A program made the position numbers and the translations under genes. DNA of 64,000 nucleotides, from positions 26,637,913 through 26,701,912 of the forward strand of contig OY744525.1 in assembly GCA_963556195.1 (NCBI GenBank). Reading direction: 5' to 3'. Position 1 is the stretch's first letter. Each line of letters opens with the position of its first letter. Of this stretch, positions 21,607-31,597 are shown one piece after another. Under the pieces are notes generated by a model that had not been told where the DNA came from, did no database searches, and worked only from the letters and a program-made list of their open reading frames with translations. This DNA is from Sepiola atlantica (taxonomy: Eukaryota; Mollusca; Cephalopoda; Sepiida; Sepiolidae).

Positions 21607-22203
21607 GGTCAATTTAATTTTATTCGAATTGGATTTAACAGAGCTTTCATTTAACCAGCGAGTTATGGTTTGCACTACTTTGATCAACTCATAAGAACCC
21701 TGAATTTTGAACATTATGATATTCAACACCAAGTGAGTTTTCTGAACTTTTTGTATGATTTGGTTTCTTTATCGTTTTATTAATTAGCATAAACCTTGGA
21801 TACATTTTTCACTGTCATTTACTGCATCGATTGCGGACAGATTTCCTGCCTGGATAATTTTTTCGTTTTTGGACTGCCACTCACCACCTGGATCAATTTT
21901 CAATCAACTTCTTGGATATCTTTCCAGAATATGTTTTAAATTGTATGACTTGGATGAACTGTATAGCTTTAACAAAAAAGTATGTTTTGGGCTGATATAT
22001 TTGATGTGTTATATACTTTTATGTATTTTTATATATATTTTTATATATTTTCAAAGTTTAATTTTATCACTTGCAGTAATGTCACTGCGGTAATGGTCCT
22101 CTGAGGAGAAGAATTATCTTTGAAAACTCATGAGTTAAGGACTTTAAGGTACTTTGCCTGAACATTGAATTCTAATAAAATGTGTGTCAGGTTTATTTTA
22201 TAT
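21607..22203 (+). repeat. Penelope-like flanking repeat (pLTR), copy 2
   Basis: Direct copy of 18396-18975 with scattered substitutions and short indels; it carries the better-preserved hammerhead at 22095-22143. The distance between equivalent hammerhead positions in the two copies is 3229 bases, of which the SINE insertion accounts for about 360. Confidence 0.75.
22095..22143 (+). ncRNA. Hammerhead ribozyme motif, family A copy 2
   Basis: Stem I GGTCCT (22095-22100) pairs with AGGACT (22138-22143). The core is CTGAGGA (22101-22107). Stem II is GAAGA/TCTTT with loop ATTA (22108-22121), then GAA (22122-22124). Stem III AACTC/GAGTT (22125-22136) is fully paired. The cleavage-site nucleotide is A22137 in a UUA context, which fits the NUH rule. 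All invariant core positions are present. An upstream hairpin GCAGT/ACTGC differs from copy 1 by a compensatory pair change. This is the best-supported RNA motif in the window. Confidence 0.8.
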
Positions 22204-22421
22204 TCCAATAACCATGTTTTTATTTTATTATTTTTATTTTTATTTTTTCACATTTCCAAAAAACAGAACATTTCTGTGAGATATATTTTTTAACGTCCGT
22301 TTCATTTGTCGTGAGCCAAACAATATTTTTATGTCAATATCGTCTCTGCAACATTACAAAATCATCAGAAAAATTCACAAAGAGTAAAACGTTCTTGGAT
22401 TAAAGTATCTTGACAAAAAGA

Positions 22422-22486
22422 CTACACTATACAGTGGTTCATTTTTGGGTGAAACGAAATAAAAAATGAACCACTGTATAGTGTAG
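22422..22486. repeat. Perfect 25-bp inverted repeat, 15-nt loop
   Basis: 22422-22446 and 22462-22486 are exact reverse complements, containing TACAGTGGTTCA and its complement. The ends resemble those of a Tc1/mariner-type element (TA followed by CAGTGG), so a two-ended deletion remnant is likely. A pre-miRNA-like hairpin is the alternative. Confidence 0.85.
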
Positions 22487-22626
22487 GGTTTATATATATT
22501 ATTGGTTATTTTTTAATTTCTACTCTTACTAACATATCACTAATGAGGTCATATTAAAGTTGTATATAACACATCACTCAATAAGACTAACTAATGAAAC
22601 AACAACTTTTAGTAAAAATTCGACTT

Positions 22627-22895
22627 TATTCATCAACATAGTCTCTTTCTAGGGTTATAGACTGATTCCGACGTTTCTCTAACAATTTGATGCCTTTTTT
22701 GTAGAACGATTTGTCTTTGATCTCAAAATACGCTCAATTTCTATATAACTCCAAATCTCTTTCACTGGAGCATTCTTTTGAGATCTGCAAACAATCAGTT
22801 CACATCTAGAGAATAGGGTGGGTGCAGAAGCAATTCGACCTGCAATTCATGTAGTTTTGCCATTGTTGCGATCGACTTGTGACATGGTGTGACAG
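22627..22895 (-). pseudogene. Mariner transposase C-terminal remnant
   Basis: Piecewise minus-strand translation gives MAKLHELQVELLLHPPYSLD (the region of the third catalytic Asp of mariner, HPPYSPDL-like), then LFADLKRML and FYKKGIKLLEKRRNQSI, and LERDYVDE before a stop near 22627. Several frameshifts and a stop interrupt it. About the last 90 residues of a normal mariner transposase are represented. The N-terminal part is absent. Confidence 0.75.
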
Positions 22896-22974
22896 AGTGA
22901 AGAGAATGAATATTAATGAAGCTGGCAATAAGATTTTTTTTAACTTCTATTGTATTTTATTTTCAATAATTTGT

Positions 22975-23800
22975 AGGGACGCGGACCTTAGCTTAGTAAG
23001 ATATTGTGTCTTAGAGATCCACGCTTACATTGGAACTATGTAAAGAAATGTTTAAAAGAGTAAAAACAAATAAAACATGGAAAAACATGTATGAAAGTTG
23101 AATGAAAGATAAAGCATGCATAAGTTGAAAGAAGAATAAAACGTAGTTTAAAGGTAACACAAAATATTTATGTATTTACAAATTACAGATCATTAAGTGT
23201 TCATTTCAAATGTCCAGTAAGAGAAACGATACATGTTCATGCCTGTGATTTATGAGTATGTATGTATGTGTGTAGTGTAACTATGTGTCGAAGTGTGTGA
23301 ATGTGCGTGTCGCCTTTTGTTCGTGGTTGTACGAATGTGTATGGGTGAGAGTTAATAATTCGTTTATGCATTTGTATGTGTGTGTGTGTTTGTCAGCAGT
23401 GTGTGGTTGCGTGCATTGAAGAATGATAGGAGTGTAAGCTTTTGTATGTGTCTTTAGTATTCAGCCGACGCGCTGGCACCCCTCGCCCAAAGATGAGGGT
23501 AGCCGAATTTGTATTCTCTGTAAAGTGTATGAGAGGCATAGAGGAAAGAGGAAAGAGAAAGAGGCAGATTTTGTTGCGCAGTCTGCTTTTATATTGTTTG
23601 ATCAGTGGTTTGGCGGACATAGTTCAGAGCACCACACATGATCAACATTTTTGGCTTTTTTGCGCCTTTTTGTTAGATTGTCTCTGGGAGCTGATTTCTA
23701 TCGCCCCAGTTTGAGCTTTTTCTTGTTGAAGTGAATTTGGTATTGCTTTCTGTTTTTGTGTTTACGCCGTTTGTTGATAAAATAGAGGATGTCAATCCGA
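22975..23800 (+). repeat. Dispersed LTR-like repeat B, copy 1
   Basis: About 820 bp, matching 62515-63330 in the same orientation: CTTAG..AAGATATTGT at the start, GGAAAAACATGTATGAAAGT, GTCAGCAGTGT, TCAGCCGACGC, TCTCTGGGAGCTGATTT, and GTTTGTTGATAAAATAGAGG at the end. It has no coding capacity and shows only TG/GTGTG-rich tracts. Its length and solitary occurrence would fit a solo LTR, but clear TG...CA ends are not seen. Confidence 0.7.
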
Positions 23801-25492
23801 TAAAATATTTGATTAATGCTAAACAAGAAAATAATAATTCAATATCTAATTATGAAAATTACGTTGATGTGAGAACATGCGAACACAAAGTTGTCTCAGT
23901 TTTATTATTGCACCAGCAAAGAAAGATATTTTTAAAATTAAAAAAAAAATCCAAGTTTGCTATAGCTTTCGTCTTCGTGTTTTGATCATGAATTCGCGAG
24001 CCAAATGAGTTGCTGGTTAAGGCTCCAAATGACGAATAATGATGCTTTTGTCCAGAGGGTCACCAGGTGCAATCTATAATGTAAAAACCAAAAGTAAAAT
24101 AAAAAAGTAAAAATAATTACTTTTTTTTTTAATGGCAAGTAGTATTTGTATTAAAACTTCTATCACTCTCTTGCCCGGTTCCCCTTCCATCTCTCTCTTT
24201 CTTTATCGCCAAACACATTCCTCTTTCTGGAGATACACTTTTCATAGATTACTTGAGTCGGCGTAAGGAAAATAACTCCTTGGAAAAAATCAGAGTTACT
24301 TCCTTTTAAATAGTAGATGTAAATGACTGGATAATCGACACTCCCCTGACGAAATAAGCGGCAGTTTGGGGTAAAAGAATGAATAATTATTTTTTCTAAA
24401 TTATAGATAAATTCCGGGCAATACTGATTAAGAAAATATAAACTTTGATGGTTTTTTGTTTGGTTTGTATGTTTTAAAGTTTTAGCTAGACCCGCACACA
24501 GATGTTTACCCTTTATATAATAGACTAGCTAAAATATTTTCGTATTAAACTTTTATATGAATTTGAAATTGTTCTAATTCATTATTTTTTAAATTAAACA
24601 ATTTAATTCAATAAAGTTATGCTTTAAAACATAATTTCTGATAAGATTTAAAAAAAAACAAAAAAAAACGTTTTAATAAAAAAATCAAAGTAAATATATC
24701 ATTTTTGAGCGACTCATACAATAAATCTCAGAGAATATGTTGTTTACATGTTATTAATCAAATAACGCGCCCCTGTCTTGTGTCTATCTCTCTCTCTCTT
24801 CCCCCCCTCTCTCTCTCTCTCTCTCTAATCTGACGTCATGTTAACACCTGTGGATTTCTTGAAATAGAACGTTATACTTAATAATCAGAGGACGGGTAAC
24901 CAAATGTTGGAGTGGACGCCGGCTGTTCCATCATATTCCATTACAATCTAATTTAATTACATAACTCGATTATATAGATTTAAAAAAAACAATGACTTTA
25001 ATTAATTCTATTTATAATTTTTTTAAGATTATTATGATCGGGGAAAATATTTTAAATACATCTGGAAATCTGAAAAAACAATCATGAGTGTATATTTGCG
25101 AATATTAATTTATCAGAAGCTTTAAAACAAATTAATTGTGTAAATTTGAAAGACGCGTGATGTTTGGGGAAGTTTTGAAATGGGTATATATAGGAGCTGA
25201 TAAGTAGATATAAAAAGAGAGCGATCAAAACTAATAATATAGTTTCGGCTTCAGACAGACAGACAGACAGACAGATACATAATCTTCATTATTAATAGAT
25301 ATAGAAAAAAAAATTTTTTTTTATTGCATATACACATTTTTTTATCGCAATTTGTCCCAGACACAAATCTCAACGTTTTATAGTGTTCGATGGGAGATGG
25401 GTGTGCAATGCTAGTTTGTGTAAACATTTTTAATTTTTCGGAAATTTTCAAATTTTTTATTTTTTTTATCTTCAAAAATGTTACATTTGTTT
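23801..25492. other. No recognised gene; (CT)n and (GACA)n tracts
   Basis: A CT-rich tract lies at 24788-24826 and (CAGA)n at 25253-25275. No homology recognised on either strand. Confidence 0.4.
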
Positions 25493-25985
25493 TTATTCGG
25501 ACTACTATTCTCATCTTGATTGTTATATTCATAACGTTTCGACATATGTAACCTTCTTCAGGTACATCATTTATAACTTGGAGACCTGTACGAAATCTCT
25601 AGCCAAACAGAGAACCCTTTATTTAATCAATGGGAGCGGATTGTTCTCATTCCCTCAGCATGACCCTATGGCATAACGGTCAAGAGTGTCGGTTAATCAG
25701 TAGGTCTAAGTAACTATCTTTTGAGGGGGTTGAAGGTTCAATCCTTACTACAGGCGCTAATAACTAAGAATAAGCAATAACATAAATTAGCACTAGCACT
25801 TCTACCCGATCAGGGCTGGCGGAATGAGAACAATCTACCTCTACGGATTAAATAAAAGGGTTCAGTTGGAAATTCTGTTTGGGTTACCAAGTTCGACTAG
25901 AAGGTTCCTAAGTTCGTGAAGAAGGTCGGGGGTTACATCGGCCGAAACGTTGTGAATATAACTTACAACCAAGATGAGCAGGAGA
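25493..25985. repeat. Palindromic SINE D dimer with internal pol III-like boxes
   Basis: The two ends are inverted copies of SINE D: ATAACGTTTCGACATATGTA on the left against TACATCGGCCGAAACGTTGT on the right. Between them, ATGGCATAACGGTCAAGAG (25668-25686) and GGTTCAATCCTT (about 25735-25746) look like A and B boxes of a tRNA-derived promoter. It looks like a head-to-head or foldback version of the SINE. Confidence 0.6.
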
Positions 25986-27357
25986 GGACTTTTGGAACCA
26001 TAGCAAATCATATTACATAAAACAAAAATGTTTGTTTTTCATTTTTATTACAGTTTCTATATTGTATATTCTCCCCAGATATTTACTATCAATGCCGCAA
26101 ATGTGTCCGTACAACGCATACTCCATCGCCAGGTGTGCTCGTATAAATATGTTTGGAACAAGGCTTCACTCGTTCCGCACTGTCATCTCAACTTTCGTTT
26201 ACAGTGACTCCAAAATCCTTCCACTGTCTGAGTGTAAGTGTCGGCCTTGTTGGATCCACAAAATTCCTTGAGTAGTTCACTACAGAATGTGTGTATCTTC
26301 CACCACCAATGTTCGCCAAGTTAGCATATGATGCCCAACCATCCGAAACGATGTGTGTACCGGGAAGAATGTATTGCACTATTGCCGTCTCCAATGTTGC
26401 AACCCTTCTGTCCGGCACCTAAAAAAAAAGCGTTTTTCCAATTCTCGCTCCACTTCCCCGAATACCCAATGACCCGGAAGCCACTAACCTCAGTGATATT
26501 TCCGATGAAAAAACTTTGTTTCATCGATCTCGACAACTAAGCGTTCCCTATTTTTTTGTAATACCACCGACTTGTGAAGGGTTCCGAATGAGGTATGCCT
26601 CACAAACATCGCGACAAAAGTTGCACCAATCGCTAACTGTTCTATTGGAACCTAATTGTGCCTCGCGTTGAATATTTGTTTGAGGCAAATCACATGCCCA
26701 TGCATAAAGGATGCGTACAACCTGGGTTATGGTCAGATGACCACCACTAAAGAAGGAGCCATCACGGACAGACTTTACTGAAAATCGTCTGCATATTGCC
26801 TTCTGTACAAACAAAAGGATTCATCTTGACATTCTTCACAAATGTTTGAGGTGCGAATCAGACGTTTCTTTGCCAGCCATTCAATAGTTGACATTTTGTC
26901 ATTCAGATGATATCATAGGCTCCAAAGACACCATGTCTCCCCCCTAACTGTGCTCTCATCCATGAGTTCATCAACAGGAACAATTAAACGCCTGGCTGTG
27001 CTACGTCTTCCTCCTAGCATTGATAATTTAGAATTTGAAATTTCCGCAAATAAAACACGTGTTTAAACAATTTGGAAATTGAAATTTCAGCAATTCGAAT
27101 AAAACAATCATGTGTTAAATTATTAATTTAACGTGATTAAAACAAAATTCAGGTGCTTGAAACAATTATGTAATTTAAATTACGTGATTGAAATTATAAA
27201 GTTTTTGTCCAAAATATTTTTTTTATGTCGAAAAAAAAAATTTAGTAAATAAACAGAAGCAAATGTAACATTTTTTTAAAAAAATTTCGAAAATGCGAAA
27301 ATTAAAAAAAAAAAAATTTATATAATATGATTCACTATGGTTCCAAAAGTCCTCTCA
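25986..27357 (-). mobile_element. Merlin (IS1016-like) DNA transposon, decayed
   Basis: Terminal inverted repeats GAGAGGACTTTTGGAACCAT (25986) and its complement ending at 27357 extend over roughly 35 bp with few mismatches. They enclose a minus-strand transposase pseudogene. The right end, including the TIR, is repeated further at about 27525 and 27690. Target duplications (8-9 bp in Merlin) are not evident. Confidence 0.8.
26070..27020 (-). pseudogene. Merlin transposase (DDE, ISXO2-like), broken
   Basis: A likely start at 27020 reads MLGGRRSTARRL. It is followed by TIEWLAKKRLI, a zinc-ribbon remnant ICEECQ, LPQTNIQREAQLGSNRTVSD (helix-turn-helix part) and WCNFCRDVCEAY. Then comes VEIDETKFF with the first catalytic Asp, and IVSDGWASYANL with the second. 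The segment with the catalytic Glu has been lost or scrambled after NFVDPTRP. At least three frameshifts and one stop interrupt it. Merlin transposases of ~270 residues cut and paste DNA through a DDE core. This copy cannot be active. Confidence 0.8.
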
Positions 27358-27780
27358 TAAAAATTTTTTCAAAAAATATAAATTTTAGACAGTGCTATGA
27401 GCTTTTTTACCCTTAACTTGGCCAAGAAGTGGGTGGTCAATTTACGTTAGATTTATATAGGAAAGTGATCCCCTCTCTAAAATCTAAAATAATTTTTTTT
27501 TTAATTTATTTTTTCATAGAATATGATTCACTATGGTTCCAAAAGTCCTCTCATAAAATTTTTTTTCCAAAAATATAAATTTTACACAGTGCTATGAGCT
27601 TTTTTACCCTTAACTTGGTCAAGAAGTTGGTCAATCCCCTCTCTAAAATCTAAAATAATTTTTAAAAGATTTTAATTGTTTTATGGAATATGATTCACTA
27701 TGGTTCCAAAAGTCCTCGGCTGAAAAAATTTTCCAAAAATATTAAATTTTGAAAGTGCTATGAGTTTTAAACACTAAAGT
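27320..27780 (+). repeat. Three direct copies of the Merlin right end
   Basis: ATATGATTCACTATGGTTCC recurs at about 27327, 27526 and 27692, each followed by AAAAGTCCTC and by AAATTTT.ACAGTGCTATGAG, with spacings of ~199 and ~166 bp. The units also contain TCTCTAAAATCTAAAATAA, similar to the family A foldbacks. Confidence 0.8.
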
Positions 27781-27980
27781 AAACGTTCGCCAACATAACC
27801 CTGTCTTTAATTAGAAAAATATTAACTTGATATTTCGTCCTTAGCCACGCCTATTGTATGACCATGCCTTAGCTAACCTCTATCTCGGACTAGTTTTCAT
27901 TTCGGCTTTTCACATGTACGATGAAATGTAATTTTCTTTCTTTCTTTTTTTATTAAAACTCGATTTACATCAAAATAATT

Positions 27981-28556
27981 TGGGGCATTTATAATGATAG
28001 CAAACAGAACAAAAAAGGGGTAAACAAATAAATAGGCAACAAATAAATGTTACCAAAGGCAAGATAAGTTACTCTTCTACTAAACTGGATAAGTTTATTT
28101 GTTTTAACTTATTTTAAAGAGTTTTTTTTGTTCAAAACAAACCTGGTGCCCACCTGTTCAGTTAGAAGGAAAAAAGGCTGAAATTACAGAGTTTCGATAA
28201 TCGCTCAAAAAACACAAATTAAGCTAAATACTGGTAGAACATGACATTTTCCCACGATTGGTGACATTTATTGGAGTTGTTTCTAACACTATTTGTTTAT
28301 TTTTCGATTTTTCACCGATTATACAAAAATCTACATGCTGGGCTCATGAACAGCCATTTTGCTTTTCGTTCTAACTGAACAGGTTGACACCAGGATTGAT
28401 TTGAACAAAAAACTCTTTAAAATAAGTTAAAACACAAATAAACTTATCCAGGTTAGTAGAAGAGTAACTTATCTTGCCTTTGGTAACATTTATTTGTTGC
28501 TGATTTATTTTTTTACCCCTTTTCCGTTCTGTTAGCTAACATTATAAATGCCCATT
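27981..28556. mobile_element. Foldback element (family B), ~576 bp
   Basis: Long inverted arms 27981-28165 and 28365-28556: GGGCATTTATAATG at each end, GGCAACAAATAAATGTTACC, AAGAGTAACTTATCTTGCC and GTTCAGTTAGAA. It is non-coding. A single arm of the same family lies at 29557-29760. Confidence 0.85.
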
Positions 28557-29036
28557 TTTCATTTTAGATTAAATCATAGTGTCTTTTTATTAAATTTTAA
28601 AATGTTGGGAAAATAAATAATCATTCCTTCTCAACTTTAAAACATTTCTTTCATTGGCGCGAGTGCTGTTTAACATCCCCAAGCAAATTTAGAAAGCCAT
28701 TCTTAACATGGGGAGGCGAAGGGGCTTTGTTAACTCATTGTCACGGATGGAACTCTCCTAAAATGAAAACAATTAATTTGCTTGTGGATGTTAAACTGCA
28801 CTAGCGCCCTTTGGTCTTTAGTTTTAAATTTTACAGAAAGAAAAACAAAATAATTAAAATACTGATACATGTTTGCATATCCGAGTCGCACATTATCACC
28901 ATAAGAGATCGGAATCCAGTAGCGAAAGAGATACCCAAGACAACGAGTGCATATCTGCGTATTAATGTTCTTTTTATTTTTGGTATCCGGCTTGCCCAAT
29001 GATGATTGTCTCACCTCCGCTGTTAATGATTCTTTG
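28557..29036. other. No recognised gene
   Basis: Open frames at 28730-29014 show no recognisable motif. Confidence 0.4.
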
Positions 29037-29229
29037 CCTGGGCAGCTTCGTCGGCATTCCCCGGTAGGGGCGCCTCAGGCGATTAGCAATAAACTAACCC
29101 CTTCTCAAAGAGTGAGAAGGCAAAGCCTGGGAGGGTGGACCTCCTAGAACTGCACAGGACAAACCCATAGACCGGTGGAATCAAGCCCCGAAGGCCAAGA
29201 CGATACCGGTCTATAGGGTGTAGTATTCA
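29037..29229 (-). repeat. snRNA-headed SINE, minus strand, truncated at both ends
   Basis: The reverse complement contains CTATAGACCGGTATCGTCTT, CCTGTGCAGTTCTAGGAGG and CCCTACCGGGGAATGCCGA. The head is cut at the GATACTGCACC segment, where the MITE at 29231 begins. It is the only minus-strand copy in the window. Confidence 0.85.
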
Positions 29230-29230
29230 C

Positions 29231-29475
29231 TTTAGAGACGTGGCCGAGACAAATATGAAAGGGGGAAATAATTCACACTTATTTTTTATTGGGGGGGGGA
29301 GATTTTTTTTTTTATCGAATTTAAAATGCAAAAGATAAAACTTCTGAGGATATGTTAAAATTAAATAGATTTATTGAAATAAATTAAACATCAAATAAAT
29401 ATCATTGATTCCCCGTCCCCAAAAATGTTTTAATTATCTCCCCCTTTCAAATTTCGTCTCGGCCACGTCTCTAAA
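29231..29475. mobile_element. MITE, ~245 bp, ~43-bp terminal inverted repeats
   Basis: TTTAGAGACGTGGCCGAGAC at the left and its exact complement at the right, extending through AA.TATGAAAGGGGGA.ATAATT with few mismatches. It is non-coding. It abuts the truncated head of the adjacent SINE, so it may have inserted there. The superfamily is undetermined. Confidence 0.85.
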
Positions 29476-29556
29476 GAAACACCGATTATTTTCTGAAACC
29501 GGGTACAATTCAGAAATTTCTTTTAAAATATTTCGAAAAAAAAATTGAAAAAAAAA

Positions 29557-29760
29557 CATGGGCATTTTTAACTAGAGCGAACAAAACGAAAAAAGGGTGA
29601 AAAAAAACAAAAAACAAAACAAATAGGCAACAAATAAATGCTACCAAAGGCAAGCTAAGGCTCTTCTACCTACCTGGATGGTTATTTGTATGTTAACTTA
29701 TATTAAAGCGTTTCTTAGTTTGATTTAAAAGCAGTGTCGAGACGTCACGTTAGAATGAAA
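29557..29760 (+). repeat. Single arm of foldback family B
   Basis: ATAGGCAACAAATAAATGCT, ACCAAAGGCAAGCTAAGG and CTCTTCTACC match the left arm of 27981-28165. Confidence 0.7.
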
Positions 29761-30700
29761 AAGAAGAAAATTTCTCCAGGTGACCACGTGAACCCCCTGA
29801 GAATCACTGTCGCAAATTTATCCGTTTTCAGACAAATACGACTCGGTAGAAATAACCTGCAAAAAGCAAAAGGATAAAATAAAAGGGAGGGTGAGGAAAG
29901 AAATAAGATTAAAAGTTGTCGTGTTTGAAATCAAAAGGAAAAGATCTTATTTTACAAAAAAGTCCCCGAGGGGAGTCCAAATCTTGCAAATATTTCCCTT
30001 GCGGGAATTCAACCTGTAAGGACAAAACGCCTTGTAACAAAATAAATAAGAGGAACAGCGTACTAGCTGTGTACTATAAACCAAAATAAACTGCTTTTCA
30101 AACAGTTTCAACCAACGACGAATGATATTATACAAATATGAGGAGAGTAAGTACTTCTAAGGTTTTTAAACAAATAATGAATATAACAGAGTACTTACAA
30201 TTCTCAAAAGACACACACAGCCTTCGCCAGTTTAAAGGCTTTAATACTCTGTGAATAAATGTTCTTCCAACGCCACCGCTGTGTGAATAAAACATGTCAA
30301 ACTCGACAACTTCGCCTTCCAATGCCAACACTGTGTGAACAATCTTGTCAAAGTGGACAACTTCTTCGTCCTTCTTCAGAAAAGGTTGAAAGCCACAAAA
30401 TTCTCGAAACTTATGGCCGCGTTGAATTTCGATTCAACGCTCTGTGTGGCAACAAACTCCTGTGTTGAATCTCACAGTCACAGTCTCAGTGTTCTTGAAG
30501 AAAGGAAGCGCTGAGGGAATTTGCTCTATCAATGAGCTGGAGAACTACGTCCACTCCTAAAGCTGGCTGAATTCCAAAAAGGAAGAATTTGGCGCCAGAA
30601 TCCCTGATGTCAGTCTTAAAGAGCTAGCCTAAAACTTTATGTAAATTACATAGAGTAGGTAGCTACCCTCATCAGCTTAGCAAAAGAAAGTTACCTCTTT
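29761..30700. other. Unclassified, possible LTR; 57-bp two-copy tandem at 30256-30370
   Basis: Two ~57 bp units share ACTGTGTGAA, TGTCAAA.T.GACAACTTC and end before TCCAA or TCCTT. Sequence to 30690 is less AT-rich than the surroundings and borders a BEL pol fragment, so it could be LTR material. No coding homology found (for example in 29947-30331 minus). Confidence 0.35.
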
Positions 30701-31597
30701 AAACCGAATATGCCGCCTTCGTCAGGAGCATGTCCCACATTTTGGATGGCATTAGATAAAACGACCATGCGATTGTCGGCGCTCAAACAATTCAGCTCAC
30801 TAATATGCCAATTGATGCGGTCAACCAAGCAGGCCCACAAAGCCAGAATCAAAGCTGAATCTAGTGATCAAGTCGGCAGGATTCTCTGTAGCGTGGACGT
30901 ATCTAAATCTGATATCCACAAGGTATTTTTCCCCTGTCACACTTACATTCTGCTTAATGTCTTTCAACCTATTCTTTACAAACTGATTTTTAGTCTTTAA
31001 AGTATCAGAAACACCCAAGACAAAACAATCAACAGCTATAGAAATATCAGAGAAAACCATACCAAAGTAGGCCTTCAGTAAATTACGGAGACATGTTAGC
31101 GCCAAATAAACGGACAGCAACTCCAAGTTGTACTCGCCAAAGAAGCCACTTTTGACTTGCCAAATATTAAAATAAGCAGCAAATCCATAGACCTTCTGAG
31201 AAGCATCACAGAAGACCACCAGGTGAGCAGGAGATGAACTATCCACCACGTGTCTAGAAAATTCCAGAGTGTCCAGCAACATAAGGTCTCCAAACAAAGT
31301 ATTCCAGGACAGGTGATACTCGTCTGGAATCTGGGCATCCCAGCACAACTTTAATTTCCACAACTCTCGCAAAAGTAGTCTCCCCTGGGAGACAAAGCGA
31401 TAAGGGGTTAAATACGCTGTAGTTTTGAAAGAGTATCTCTCGCTTAGTTCTCGCGCCAGCACGGAGGGAACTACTGGAAACATGTATTTTATCCGTACTA
31501 GGATTATATAAATAACCTAGTACCTTCTCATAGGAAGAATTGTGGACCACCAAACTCACATCTCTTTCCAGTTGAGACCTCAACTGCACCTCATTAG
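30701..31597 (-). pseudogene. BEL/Pao retrotransposon pol fragment (RT end / A17 region / RNase H)
   Basis: The minus strand from 31589 reads KVLGYLYNPSTDKIHV, then shifts frame into YLTPYRFVSQGRLLLRELWK and WDAQIPDEYHLSW. It continues to LVVFCDASQKVYGFAAYF and YNLELLSVYLALTCLRN (the RNase H-like DAS...E..A pattern of BEL pol), then RYVHATENPADLITR. After 30821 it shifts again to INWHISELNCLSADN. This is ~300 codons from the middle of pol. Protease, most of the RT, and integrase are absent. The upstream end at ~31597 is an abrupt junction with a gypsy fragment of the opposite strand. Confidence 0.85.

Noticed and set aside
25660..25760. A tRNA gene
   Set aside because: A-box and B-box-like segments exist, but I cannot form acceptor and anticodon stems; the surrounding sequence is a palindromic SINE.
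30660..30690. CTGATGA on the minus strand near 30671 as a further hammerhead
   Set aside because: No GAAA box or closing stem follows within the required distance.
31542..31597. Start of the plus-strand open frame at 31542 as part of the gypsy protein
   Set aside because: The first ~18 codons are antisense to the BEL fragment; gypsy similarity begins at about 31607.
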